A DNA stretch of 64,000 nucleotides from Oscillospiraceae bacterium (GTDB lineage Bacteria > Bacillota > Clostridia > Saccharofermentanales > Saccharofermentanaceae), in NCBI GenBank assembly GCA_902764825.1, contig CACWXL010000003.1:310001-374000 (forward strand), read 5' to 3'. Under the pieces are notes generated by a model. That model had not been told where the DNA came from. It saw only the letters and a program-made list of their open reading frames with translations, and searched no databases. Positions 38,902 to 47,711 of this stretch are shown here, one piece after another (positions within the stretch are counted from its first letter, which is position 1; each line of letters begins with the position of its first letter). Made by a program: the position numbers and the translations under genes.

Positions 38902-41238
38902 ATGGGAAATAATAGGATTAAAAGATTTGTTAGTGTGCTCATTTCTATGCTTCTGGTTTTCGCACAGATCATATCTGTTGCCGGATGCAAAGGCAAAGAC
39001 GAGGATGGAGTCAAAAGGGTATCCAGGGATTCCACCTGGTTTAATGCAAAAGTAACCGGGCTCGATGGAAAGTACAAGAATAAGAAAATGGACAGTTTCT
39101 ACTGTGATTTTCTCGGAGTATATAAGGACGGTGTTCTTATACGGTCCGAAGGAGTAATTGATATTTTAAATCAGAAATCTGACCCTGATAACCAGTTTGA
39201 TAATATTGATTACTATAGTTTTTCCGGTGACCTGATATCTTCTTTCGATGCCCGTGAACTGCTATTAGATAAAGAAATCGACGATGTTATTATCTGTGAC
39301 ACGGAAGTTGTCTTCAGAATGCATAAAAATGTTCTGCTTGAAGGTGAGAAAGAAAGCAAACGCTATCAGCTAAGTATAGATCCTGAGACAGGGACTGTTG
39401 GCGAATTAAAAGAGATTGAAGGCGTTCCGGCAGGCACATTCAGCGGTCTGGATGAGAATGGCACTTTTTATGAAGGAACCTGGGTTATCGGAGATTATTC
39501 AGTATCCCGGTACAGTTCACTCAGATCGGCATCATTTATTATTTCGAAAAACGGTAAAAGCAAGATTGTTGATCTGTCGCAGGACCCTCAGTTTTCAGAA
39601 GTAAGTATCAGTGACTATATAATTGTTTCAGAAACAGAAATCCTTTTGGTTAATTTTTCCGATAAAGCCGCCTTTATCTCTTTGAACCTGGAGACGGGAG
39701 AAGTTAAGAATAAAGACGAAGAATACAAGTGGCTTAAGAAGATCAAGTATTTTACCAGACTGTCATCGTTTGGCGGGAAGACATATGTTAAAGATGCTTA
39801 CGGTGTGAAATATATTAATTTCGCATCGAAAGAATTGACAGAGGTTTTATCTTTTAACGATTGTAGCGTCAACAGAATAGATTTGACGCAATCGGATCTT
39901 CTTTATGTTAAAGATGAAAGGTTTGTGTTCGCAAGGAAAACAAGTGATGAAGAGCTGTTTTCTGAAGATCACAGGAAAACTAAAGATGTTCCTGAAATAA
40001 TCATCCTTGAGAGAGCAGATAAAAATCCGAATGCCGGCAGGATAATCCTTTCGGCAGGCACAGTCGGAAGTTTTTATTTGGAATATTCTATCTGTGAAGC
40101 AGTCAGAGTATTTAACGAGACAAATAAGAAATACTATGTGCAGTTGGAAAACAAACTCAATATCCTTGATTATGTGGATTACAGCAATGCTGATAACAAT
40201 GATGCAGTTAACGGAATCTTTTACAGCGGTTCTTCTGAACTCAGCAATCAGCTGGCCACGGACATGCTCTCGGGCGACGGTCCGGATATAGTTCTGTATG
40301 CGGGCGATTACAGACAGATCCATTCGGAAGAATACCTTGTAGACTTGAACAGGTATGTAAAAAGCAATAACGGGATCAATGAAGCAGATTATTTCTCGAA
40401 TGTGATCGATGCAGCTAAAGTTGACGATAAACTGTTATTTATTCCAATGGACTTTTCTGTAAAAGGCATATTAACCGACAGATCCAATGTCAGAGACGGA
40501 CAGACAGGATTTACTTTCGATGAATACGTTAAATTCGTTTCTGAGGCATGCAACGGCGGCAATCCGCTGAGCGGGACGCAGCTTGAAGTCCTCACGACTT
40601 TGTATTCATATGCTGATGATTCCTGTATAAACGGGAAAACTGTTAACTTTGATAATGAATCATTCAGGGCTGTTTGCGACTATGTAAAGAATAATGTCAA
40701 CGATAAATCCTTCAACATATCTCAAGACGCTGATGAAGCGTATTATAGCGGCCTGGATGATCTGTTGAGCCGTAACGGGTTAAAAGCAAAAAATCTGACG
40801 CTTTTGGGATATCCGTCGGCAGACGGACGCGGACCATTGATAGATATAGGTATTTCTATCGGGATCTCGGCTTCCGCGCCTTCTTCAGTTGCTGACGGTG
40901 CCTGGGAATTTATCAAGGTCTGCTTAAGCGATGATGTTCAGAATACAATTGGCAAGAGCGTCAGCAATCCGCTGAGCATTAAGGCATGTGAGTCACTCTC
41001 GAAAAATACGATTGAGAGTTTTAATAAAGCCAATCCGTCAACTAAAATAGATGAATCGATCATAGAATCTTACAAGAAGGTTCTCATGTCCGGGTCGCTA
41101 ATCGATAATACGGATCCTGCGGTATTGATCGTAATAAGAGAAGAAGTTCCGCCTTATTTTGTTGACCAGAAGAGCCTTGATGATATCCTGCCCATAGTGA
41201 ACAACAGGGTAAAGACGATACTGTCTGAGAGATCGTAA
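38902..41238 (+). CDS. Large solute-binding lipoprotein (copy 2)
   Basis: A 778-residue paralogue of the lipoprotein at 31361-33727 along its length. Signal peptide with lipobox SVAGC (C29); N-terminal strand-rich domain to about 375; then DKNPNAGRIIL and an ABC family-1 binding-protein domain with GDGPDIVL, YPSADGRGPLID and the closing YFVDQKSLDDILPIVNNRVK. The ATG at 38902 follows TTGGGGAAAA. No permease or ATPase genes adjoin, so it is an orphan receptor or a partner of a distant transporter. Confidence 0.82.
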   Translation: MGNNRIKRFVSVLISMLLVFAQIISVAGCKGKDEDGVKRVSRDSTWFNAKVTGLDGKYKNKKMDSFYCDFLGVYKDGVLIRSEGVIDILNQKSDPDNQFDNIDYYSFSGDLISSFDARELLLDKEIDDVIICDTEVVFRMHKNVLLEGEKESKRYQLSIDPETGTVGELKEIEGVPAGTFSGLDENGTFYEGTWVIGDYSVSRYSSLRSASFIISKNGKSKIVDLSQDPQFSEVSISDYIIVSETEILLVNFSDKAAFISLNLETGEVKNKDEEYKWLKKIKYFTRLSSFGGKTYVKDAYGVKYINFASKELTEVLSFNDCSVNRIDLTQSDLLYVKDERFVFARKTSDEELFSEDHRKTKDVPEIIILERADKNPNAGRIILSAGTVGSFYLEYSICEAVRVFNETNKKYYVQLENKLNILDYVDYSNADNNDAVNGIFYSGSSELSNQLATDMLSGDGPDIVLYAGDYRQIHSEEYLVDLNRYVKSNNGINEADYFSNVIDAAKVDDKLLFIPMDFSVKGILTDRSNVRDGQTGFTFDEYVKFVSEACNGGNPLSGTQLEVLTTLYSYADDSCINGKTVNFDNESFRAVCDYVKNNVNDKSFNISQDADEAYYSGLDDLLSRNGLKAKNLTLLGYPSADGRGPLIDIGISIGISASAPSSVADGAWEFIKVCLSDDVQNTIGKSVSNPLSIKACESLSKNTIESFNKANPSTKIDESIIESYKKVLMSGSLIDNTDPAVLIVIREEVPPYFVDQKSLDDILPIVNNRVKTILSERS

Positions 41239-41327
41239 AATACAATCTCAAAAAACTCTTGAAAACAATTTTTAATCATATTAGCCTTGTTTTTGGACGT
41301 CCAAATCTTACTTAAGAGGAGACTGAA

Positions 41328-42314
41328 ATGAACAAAGAAGAGTTCCATGCTTATGTTTCAAAGAGCAAAGGAAACGAGAGCAACATATGCCAGATATGCG
41401 CAATGAGAAACGGTGCTGCTGTCTATGAGGACAGCTGGAGAGGCTTTAAGGCAGATGATCCTGTTAACGTTAATTCCGTGACCAAAGGTGTCATGGCCCT
41501 GCTTGCCGGTATAGCGGCTGACAAAGGCTTTATAAGCATCGATGACAAGGTTATTGATTATTTCCCTGACTATCAGGTCAAGCGCGGTGAGAAGACAATC
41601 TACGATGTTACCGTAAGGCACCTGCTTACAATGACAGCGCCTTACAAAGGTAAGTCAGAACCGTGGAAGAAGGTGTGCACTTCAGATGACTGGACCAAGG
41701 CAGCTCTGGATTTTCTGGGCGGAAGAACCGGCATCACCGGCGAGTTCAGATATGCGACTTTGGGAATACAGATCTTGGCCGGCATTATCGAGAGAGCGTC
41801 AGGCGAAAAGCTAATAGATTTTGCAAATAAGAATCTGTTTATTCCTCTGGGGATTCCCGAACATACCATTCATGGTGACAGCAGCAAGGAAGACCAGTTC
41901 GATTTCTTCATGAACAAAGGTCCCAGGAAGAATGAATGGTATTCGGATCCGCAAGGTGCGGTGACTGCAGGATGGGGTTTGTGCGCATCTGCAAAAGATC
42001 TCGCCAGGATGGGCGATATGGTGCTTAATGATGGCCGTTTTAGCGGCACCCGGATCGTATCTTCTGGCTGGATAAACAGTATGCTCACGCCATATCAGAA
42101 ACTCGGCGAGAGATTCGGGTATATGTACTACGGATATCTGTGGTATAAGCCTTTTGAGGACAGGGAGGTGTATGCCGCGATAGGCGACTGCGGAAACATT
42201 ATCTATGTGAACAGAGAGGTCAATATCGCAGTAGGCGTGACCGGTACGTTTAAGCCCATGATATTTGACAGGGTCGAGTTTATTGAGAAGAACGTGCTCC
42301 CGCTGACGTTGTAA
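41328..42314 (+). CDS. Serine hydrolase, class C beta-lactamase fold
   Basis: A 328-residue protein without a signal peptide. The Ser-x-x-Lys motif is SVTKG (about residue 51), the Tyr motif is YATLG, and the third motif position reads GDCGN. The overall sequence fits PF00144 esterases/peptidases of the penicillin-binding fold; cytoplasmic location makes antibiotic resistance unlikely. Substrate could be a D-amino peptide or ester. AAGAGGAGA precedes the ATG. Monocistronic. Confidence 0.83.
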   Translation: MNKEEFHAYVSKSKGNESNICQICAMRNGAAVYEDSWRGFKADDPVNVNSVTKGVMALLAGIAADKGFISIDDKVIDYFPDYQVKRGEKTIYDVTVRHLLTMTAPYKGKSEPWKKVCTSDDWTKAALDFLGGRTGITGEFRYATLGIQILAGIIERASGEKLIDFANKNLFIPLGIPEHTIHGDSSKEDQFDFFMNKGPRKNEWYSDPQGAVTAGWGLCASAKDLARMGDMVLNDGRFSGTRIVSSGWINSMLTPYQKLGERFGYMYYGYLWYKPFEDREVYAAIGDCGNIIYVNREVNIAVGVTGTFKPMIFDRVEFIEKNVLPLTL

Positions 42315-42333
42315 TGTGCTCATCAATTATTTC

Positions 42334-42342
42334 TGATATAAT
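42334..42342 (+). promoter_or_regulatory. Extended -10 promoter
   Basis: TGATATAAT with TATAAT at 42337-42342, 35 bases before the start at 42378. The same TGATATAAT occurs at 12117 and 29528. Confidence 0.6.
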
Positions 42343-42377
42343 GAGTCTCAGGAATAAGTGGATAGGGGGTATTGTTT

Positions 42378-43574
42378 ATGAGATTCCGTGAGGATCTTAA
42401 GGCTTACTATTTCAGCACGAATCATGAGACTGATTCAGAAGAGCGCTCGATCATCTATGAGCAGACTAAGGATTATCTGAAGGAGTATCTTCACACCACA
42501 TTTAAACCTGCAGATACAACCGGAGGAACTGTTAAGAAGTTCCTGCCGATAGTTATATTTGCCATCGCTGTTGTACTCCTGATCATCTTCTCAATAAACA
42601 AGATGATTCCCGCTCTGATATTTACATTTGGAGGAGTGTTCATTCTCTTCGGCATAGCTTTCTTCCTGCCGGGCAATAAAGATGAAGAAACGCCGGAACT
42701 TCCTCAGCACTCCAAGGTTCCAAAGGCTATTCCCGGAGCTGCCATCATAGCGTTCGGACTGGGCGTAATCGTCCCTGCGGTTTTTGCACCGTCGATAGGC
42801 TATGCAAAGGCAATGGCAGCAGGCTGCGGAACATGGTTCGTTCTTGGCGGACTCTTCTTTATCGTCTATACGATCGTTGGCTACTTGAGGTTTTCGAAGG
42901 CTTCGAAAAATACGGTGCAGGGCAAGTGCATCGGTTATATCAAGATGGTTGACGGGGGCAATAATAACAGCAGCACTATCAATCATCCCAGATATTACAT
43001 TACCGGAACTCCTGTTTTCGAATACACGATAAACGGCGTTACATATCAGGCTTTCCAGGAAGACAATATGAGGACTGGCAAGCTTACGCCTTATGTCGGT
43101 GACACGGTAGAGCTCGGTGTTATGCCGGACGATCCTTATGCTGTTTTCTATCACAAGAATACGGGTGCAAAGATCTTTGCCATAGTGATGTCGGTCATTG
43201 TTCTCGCTGCAGGCATTTTCGTGTTCTGTATGCTGCCTTCCATAAATGACAACGGCGGTTTTGTGGTTAACACCATGGGTGGACAGACGAGGCTTGCCAA
43301 GGCTAAGTTCGACGATAAGACCATAGCGAAATACATCACCGTGGATTATACGATCGAATATGTTACGGTCACAGGCACACATGAAACCAACGGTATGCCT
43401 GCAGTAGATCTGTCCAACGGCAGAGGGTTGATACTTCAGGAAAAAGATAAGGACAAATATCCTGTAGGCACAGAGCTTTATGTCGTTTATCCTGCAGACG
43501 GTTCTGCCAGCCTTAACTTCCGGGCCGAAGAATGGGAGTATTCCGGCACGCATGAAGTAAAAGGACTTCCGTAA
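42378..43574 (+). CDS. DUF3592-like membrane protein
   Basis: A 398-residue protein with a soluble N-terminus of about 50 residues, two to four hydrophobic segments (about 52-95 and 115-170), then an extracytoplasmic or cytoplasmic strand-rich part with YTINGVTYQAFQEDN and VGDTVELGVMPDDPYAVF, which is the DUF3592 type pattern, one further helix (about 265-285) and a C-terminal repeat of a similar domain (YTIEYVTVTGTHE). The ATG at 42378 follows ATAGGGGGT. Function unknown. It converges on GH115. Confidence 0.65.
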   Translation: MRFREDLKAYYFSTNHETDSEERSIIYEQTKDYLKEYLHTTFKPADTTGGTVKKFLPIVIFAIAVVLLIIFSINKMIPALIFTFGGVFILFGIAFFLPGNKDEETPELPQHSKVPKAIPGAAIIAFGLGVIVPAVFAPSIGYAKAMAAGCGTWFVLGGLFFIVYTIVGYLRFSKASKNTVQGKCIGYIKMVDGGNNNSSTINHPRYYITGTPVFEYTINGVTYQAFQEDNMRTGKLTPYVGDTVELGVMPDDPYAVFYHKNTGAKIFAIVMSVIVLAAGIFVFCMLPSINDNGGFVVNTMGGQTRLAKAKFDDKTIAKYITVDYTIEYVTVTGTHETNGMPAVDLSNGRGLILQEKDKDKYPVGTELYVVYPADGSASLNFRAEEWEYSGTHEVKGLP

Positions 43575-43597
43575 ATATTTATCAGGAAATAAGAAAT

Positions 43598-43625
43598 CAG
43601 GCTGTCTCTCATGTGAGGCAGCCTG
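43598..43625. terminator. Bidirectional terminator between membrane protein and GH115 genes
   Basis: CAGGCTGTCTC / GAGGCAGCCTG with one G-T pair and a 6-base loop, with TTTGCTTTT on the plus side and ATTTCTTATTT on the minus side. Confidence 0.82.
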
Positions 43626-43632
43626 TTTGCTT

Positions 43633-46533
43633 TTAAGTCATGTAAGTCGGTTTGGGTCCTAAGTACGATTCAGGGATCTTGGCGCCTTCCTCGCATATCA
43701 CGATCTTCTGCAGTACGAGATTCGGATTGATCGAGTGTATGCTGAAAGTATTTAATCCTTTATTAAGCTTTACCGTAAACGTAGTCTTGCGGACGTTGTC
43801 GAGAACGCCCTGTGACCAGTATGGATTGCCGTCTCCAACTGCAAAGCCTTCAGGGATCATGTTGATCTTCTTAAGCTTGCCTTCGTTGACGCTGATGCCT
43901 ACCAGGATCTTCGGCTCTCTGGAGAACGGATTGCTGGGGTTGGTATAGAGCGTTACATCGTATTTGCCTTCTTCAGGAACGTTTATCTTATATTCAAGAT
44001 AAGGTGCGTTCTTTACGCCAAGGACTTCATCCTGCGGATATGCCTTGATCACATCCATGCCGCGGCTGTAATCACGGATAACGCCGTAAGCGGCAAATGA
44101 AGGAGAAGAATACGCTTTGCTGTAGTCTAGTGGCAGGATGGAGATGTAGTTCATTCCAAACGCATTCTTTTCGAGCGATCTGTCGAAGATATTTGCCTTG
44201 ATGATGTCTTCTCCGTAGTCTTTCCTTCCGACCCAGTGATGGACTTTCTCGCCCTTGAATGCGGAAGCCCTGTTGAAAGGAACCTTGACTACCGTATATC
44301 CGTCAGCGCTGTGGATGCAGAACTCCGTGGAGTCGCCTTTCTTTATGGCAGAGCGGTCGATCTTAACCTTAAGTTCGTTAAGTGTGTAAGGCTTGATGGT
44401 GCCTTCTGTAGAAGAGAAGATCAATCCCTTGCATGGGTTTTCTACGGAGAACTTAACGTCCTTGTCGCATGCTGTGCTGAGGAGCAGTGTAGCTTCATCG
44501 CAGGAAGGATCGAGGAACTGATCCAGAAGAAGGACTCTGCCTGTCCAGAACTTGCCTTCTGTTGCCTGGCATGAGCCTTTAATGGTTGTAATGAGTCTTT
44601 CTTTATTGGCAGGTTCGAAAGTGCCCACCACAGGATATTTGCAGCCTTCCTCACACCAGTTGTTGAAGCCGATGTGTTCGGATAAGCCCATTCCGTACCA
44701 CTTGCCGCCATGTATCTTATGAAGTTCATCGACAATGATCTTATCGTACGCGATGCACTTGTTGATCTCCTTGGCGAGCGTCATTGCGTATGTGCTTCCA
44801 AGCTCACAGAACGCGTGGTTCAAAGTGGTCAGGAGCCACATTCTCTGAACATTGAGATTTGCTGTCAGAGGAAGCCAGACTAACTCATAGAAAGCGAATT
44901 CCGTGTTGCCTGTGAACTTGGCCTTGATCTTGTCGCACTTCTTCATGAGCGCATCGATATCCTCAAGAAGATCAAATGTCTCATTATAGTTAAATGCATT
45001 ATAGACTTTGTCGTTCATCGCCTCTGTGCGGCGTGCGGAAGTAATGCGGGTATAGCCTGAGAGCATTTCGCGGATGGCACGCTTGTCAGATGCTGAGATG
45101 TTCGAACTGAATACACGGTCAACGATAAGCTTCGTGTATTCGGCCGGAGCGTCCGGATTCGTTGTTCCCCAGCGGTCGAAGTCGTAAGCGAGATCGAGGA
45201 AGAATGACAGCGGATATTCGGTGCTGAAGATATCGCCGACATTGACGATCCATAGGTCTCTGATGCCGAAGTCAAAAGCTGTGGTCATCTGCTCCCAGGT
45301 CTTTGCGAGATTGGATGTGTTGAACCACTCGAAAGAGATAGGCAAGCCGTGGTAATCAAAGTGATAGTACATTCCGTAGCCGCCCTTGTGACTGCGCATC
45401 TCAGGTGTCGGAACCGTACGGAGATTGCCGAAGTTATCGTCGCAGAGCATCAGGGTTACGCCGTCAAGCTCAGGATCGCCCATAAGGCCGGGCGTCTTCT
45501 CATCGCCGTAGAAATAAGGCTCAACTTCCTTATAAAGAGCGAGCATTCTCGGTACTTTATCAAGGTCCTTGTTTACGTATTTTCTGATGAGCTTATTCTG
45601 TGTCTTCAATACCTTGCGGAGCAGGTCGATATTGTCCTTGAGCGTTGCATCCTTGCCCATTATCGCGGTATCGGCTTCGCCGCGCATACCGACGGTGATG
45701 ACATTTTCGAACTTGCCGCTTCTCTTGAGGCCGTCTTCCCAGAATCTCGTGATGCCTTTCTCGTTCTTAAGGAAGTTCCAGGCATCTCCGTAGATTGACT
45801 TGGGACCTCTTAAATGCTTATATTCCTCGCCCTGTCTTAAGCACGGCTCGTGGTGGCTCATTCCCATGACAACACCGAGCTCATCTGCGAGCTCTGCATT
45901 TGCAAGGCCCGGACCGTCATCAGGGAAGATCTCCGCCCACATCGCAGGCCAGAGATAGTTTCCTTTGAGTCTTAACAGGAGCTCGAAAACATGTTCATAC
46001 ATCTTTGCGTTGAAGCCGCCGAAATTGTGCATGCAGAAGTTACCGAATGCGGGCCATTCGTCATTAATAAAGAAGCCTCTGTATTTTACGGATGGCTCTT
46101 TCGATACCATGCAGTAATCGGAGGGGATCTTAAATGTCGTCATCTTAGGAGGCTTTACATCAAGCCAGTCGATAAAAGGGGAGACGCCGAGCATCTCGGA
46201 GAGCTTGAAGAGACCATAGATGGCGCCGCGCTTGTCGCTTCCGGTTATTACAAGAGCTGAATCCTTAACTTCGATCTTATAAACTTCGCGCTTGCCCTCA
46301 ATATCGGATGTGTCGACGCCGGTATCCTTAATGAGCTTGTCGCCTGCAAGGCCTACCAGGATCGGAGACTTGCACTTGGAGGATTCAACAACGGAAGGTG
46401 CAGTTCCGAATACGGCCTTGATATCGCCTGAGACCTTTGCTGCTATCTTCCTGACACCGCTTAATGTGTCTTTGCCGCAGACGATCTCGATATCCTTGTT
46501 CCTGAGCTTTGAAGAAGAGATTATATAGTCCAT
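43633..46533 (-). CDS. GH115 alpha-glucuronidase (xylan alpha-1,2-glucuronosidase)
   Basis: A 966-residue protein. The order of motifs fits glycoside hydrolase family 115: DKRGAIYGLFKLSEMLGVSP, KYRGFFINDEWPAFGNF, LRLKGNYLWPAMWAEIF, MGMSHHEPCLRQG, FWEDGLKRSGKFENVITVGMRGEAD and DDNFGNLRTVP. These enzymes remove (4-O-methyl)glucuronic acid from xylan. The start at 46533 has ACGAGGAG upstream; a longer upstream frame lacks support. No signal peptide, so it acts on imported oligosaccharides. The C-terminal part is strand-rich, as in the family. No xylanase genes adjoin. Catalytic residues were not individually checked. Confidence 0.9.
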   Translation of the reverse strand: MDYIISSSKLRNKDIEIVCGKDTLSGVRKIAAKVSGDIKAVFGTAPSVVESSKCKSPILVGLAGDKLIKDTGVDTSDIEGKREVYKIEVKDSALVITGSDKRGAIYGLFKLSEMLGVSPFIDWLDVKPPKMTTFKIPSDYCMVSKEPSVKYRGFFINDEWPAFGNFCMHNFGGFNAKMYEHVFELLLRLKGNYLWPAMWAEIFPDDGPGLANAELADELGVVMGMSHHEPCLRQGEEYKHLRGPKSIYGDAWNFLKNEKGITRFWEDGLKRSGKFENVITVGMRGEADTAIMGKDATLKDNIDLLRKVLKTQNKLIRKYVNKDLDKVPRMLALYKEVEPYFYGDEKTPGLMGDPELDGVTLMLCDDNFGNLRTVPTPEMRSHKGGYGMYYHFDYHGLPISFEWFNTSNLAKTWEQMTTAFDFGIRDLWIVNVGDIFSTEYPLSFFLDLAYDFDRWGTTNPDAPAEYTKLIVDRVFSSNISASDKRAIREMLSGYTRITSARRTEAMNDKVYNAFNYNETFDLLEDIDALMKKCDKIKAKFTGNTEFAFYELVWLPLTANLNVQRMWLLTTLNHAFCELGSTYAMTLAKEINKCIAYDKIIVDELHKIHGGKWYGMGLSEHIGFNNWCEEGCKYPVVGTFEPANKERLITTIKGSCQATEGKFWTGRVLLLDQFLDPSCDEATLLLSTACDKDVKFSVENPCKGLIFSSTEGTIKPYTLNELKVKIDRSAIKKGDSTEFCIHSADGYTVVKVPFNRASAFKGEKVHHWVGRKDYGEDIIKANIFDRSLEKNAFGMNYISILPLDYSKAYSSPSFAAYGVIRDYSRGMDVIKAYPQDEVLGVKNAPYLEYKINVPEEGKYDVTLYTNPSNPFSREPKILVGISVNEGKLKKINMIPEGFAVGDGNPYWSQGVLDNVRKTTFTVKLNKGLNTFSIHSINPNLVLQKIVICEEGAKIPESYLGPKPTYMT

Positions 46534-46693
46534 AAGTACTCCTCGTAAATTAAACTTCCATACAAGCATACAACACTTGCTGAAGTTATTATATCGCAAT
46601 CTAAGTAATATTTTATTAATTACCGCGGTCAACAGCAAATTTAAATGGTGATGCCGGCGAAGGTGACCGTCAGCCCGCCGGGTTTATCCGGTG

Positions 46694-46707
46694 CGGATGA
46701 TCATCCG
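46694..46707. repeat. Perfect 14-bp palindrome
   Basis: CGGATGATCATCCG, with CCGG on both sides. It could bind a dimeric regulator; it lies seven bases before the 56-bp repeats. Confidence 0.6.
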
Positions 46708-46713
46708 GAAGGC

Positions 46714-46769
46714 TGTAGACGATTTTGCAGACGGAATCAGCAAATAGTGTCTACATTTCCGTCTACAAG
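46714..46769 (+). repeat. 56-bp repeat, copy 1
   Basis: Begins TGTAGACGATTTTGCAGACG and ends CCGTCTACAAG; copy 2 starts 62 bases later. Outer 8-bp inverted ends TGTAGACG / CGTCTACA, inner AGACGGAA / TTCCGTCT, and an extra GTCTACA. Confidence 0.85.
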
Positions 46770-46775
46770 TGCCTT

Positions 46776-46831
46776 TGTAGACGATTTTGCAGACGGAATC
46801 AGCAAATAACGTCTACATTTCCGTCTACAAG
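46776..46831 (+). repeat. 56-bp repeat, copy 2
   Basis: Identical to copy 1 except in the central dinucleotide (GTG against ACG before TCTACA). Followed by CTTTTTCTATC, so the second copy could also fold into a terminator for GH115-distal readthrough. Confidence 0.85.
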
Positions 46832-46957
46832 CTTTTTCTATCAGCAGGCAGCAGACATAAACAGTTTCATGGATTCTTCTTTTTCGCTTACGGGGAAATG
46901 ACGTATGAAACTATTTCCCTAATCAGCAAATATTTATTGAGAAACGATAAAAAACTC

Positions 46958-46986
46958 TTGAAAAACGAAAATCACTATGTTAGTAT
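46958..46986 (+). promoter_or_regulatory. Promoter of the DUF2975-HTH-DUF4153 operon
   Basis: TTGAAA (46958-46963), 17 bases, TAGTAT (46981-46986); the gene starts at 47033 after AAGGAGGAATAACCG. Confidence 0.7.
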
Positions 46987-47032
46987 TCATGCTGTAAGAC
47001 ATGTTTTGATCTTTATCAAGGAGGAATAACCG

Positions 47033-47485
47033 ATGAGATATGACGACGTTATCTTAAGATGGGCGAAGATAGCCACGGTACTTTTTACCGCTTTGGCTGT
47101 TGTTGCTGATATCTTCGGTGTAGTCATTATTAAATATATTGCTTACGTATGGGCCGGGGTTTTCGATACCCCCAGAGTCATCGCTCTTATGGTGATCTTC
47201 TATATCGGAACCATCGGCGGTTATCTGGTGCTTATCCCGCTATTTAAGATGTTATCAAATATGAGCAAGGACAAGGTCTTCGACAGAGAGAATACCAAGA
47301 TCATGACGATCATTACATGTGCTCTTGTCGGGATCGCGGTTGATTGCACCGTATGCGGCTTTATCTGGAACGGCGGCTGGATCCTTGCTATCGTAGCTCT
47401 GTTCATGTCACTTGTCGTACTCAGCATCAGAGTAGTATTTGCCAAGGCAATCACGATGAAGGAAGAAATGGATCTTACGATCTGA
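47033..47485 (+). CDS. DUF2975 membrane protein
   Basis: A 150-residue protein with four membrane helices and a loop NMSKDKVFDRENTKIMTII between helices 2 and 3, the hallmark of DUF2975 (…GEPF…N…LR…). It is regularly encoded next to a small HTH protein of the YozG type, as here. It may sense membrane state and control that regulator. Strong ribosome site AAGGAGG. Start of a three-gene operon. Confidence 0.8.
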   Translation: MRYDDVILRWAKIATVLFTALAVVADIFGVVIIKYIAYVWAGVFDTPRVIALMVIFYIGTIGGYLVLIPLFKMLSNMSKDKVFDRENTKIMTIITCALVGIAVDCTVCGFIWNGGWILAIVALFMSLVVLSIRVVFAKAITMKEEMDLTI

Positions 47486-47501
47486 GGAAAGGAGGAGAAA
47501 C

Positions 47502-47705
47502 ATGATCATAGTAAATCTTGATGTAATGATGGCTAAGCGCAAGATCTCCTCCGGCGATCTGGCTGCAAAGGTCGGGATCACACAGGCTAACCTGTCCATT
47601 CTTAAGAACCAGAAGGCAAAAGCCGTCAGGTTCTCAACACTAAACGATATCTGTAAGGCATTGGATTGCCAGCCCGGGGACATCCTCGAGTACAGGGAGG
47701 ACTGA
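47502..47705 (+). CDS. Small HTH (XRE/YozG-type) regulator
   Basis: A 67-residue Cro/C1-type repressor made of one HTH: KISSGDLAAKVGITQANLSILKNQKAKAVRFSTLNDICKALDCQPGDIL. GGAAAGGAGGAG precedes the ATG, and it lies 16 bases after the DUF2975 gene and six before the DUF4153 gene. The DUF2975-YozG pair is widely co-encoded in Firmicutes. Confidence 0.87.
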   Translation: MIIVNLDVMMAKRKISSGDLAAKVGITQANLSILKNQKAKAVRFSTLNDICKALDCQPGDILEYRED

Positions 47706-47711
47706 TCACAA

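Larger units (their letters stand above)
46534..47032 (+). other. Repeat-rich intergenic region
   Basis: Five hundred bases without a gene. It holds a 14-bp palindrome (46694-46707), two 56-bp direct repeats with nested inverted repeats (46714-46831), an AT-rich stretch and the promoter of the next operon (46958-46986). The GH115 gene starts leftwards from it; no clear -35/-10 pair for it was found beyond a TATAAT-like hexamer near 46594. Confidence 0.6.

Noticed and set aside
41328..42314. Beta-lactamase resistance gene
   Set aside because: The fold fits class C-like hydrolases, but there is no signal peptide and the third motif is not that of resistance enzymes.
42591..43553. A 320-codon open frame on the minus strand
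   Set aside because: It lies wholly opposite the membrane protein at 42378-43574, lacks a ribosome site and has a His/Cys/Arg-heavy composition without domains.
46714..46831. CRISPR array
   Set aside because: Only two units, 56 bp each with 6-bp gap, no variable spacers and no cas genes.
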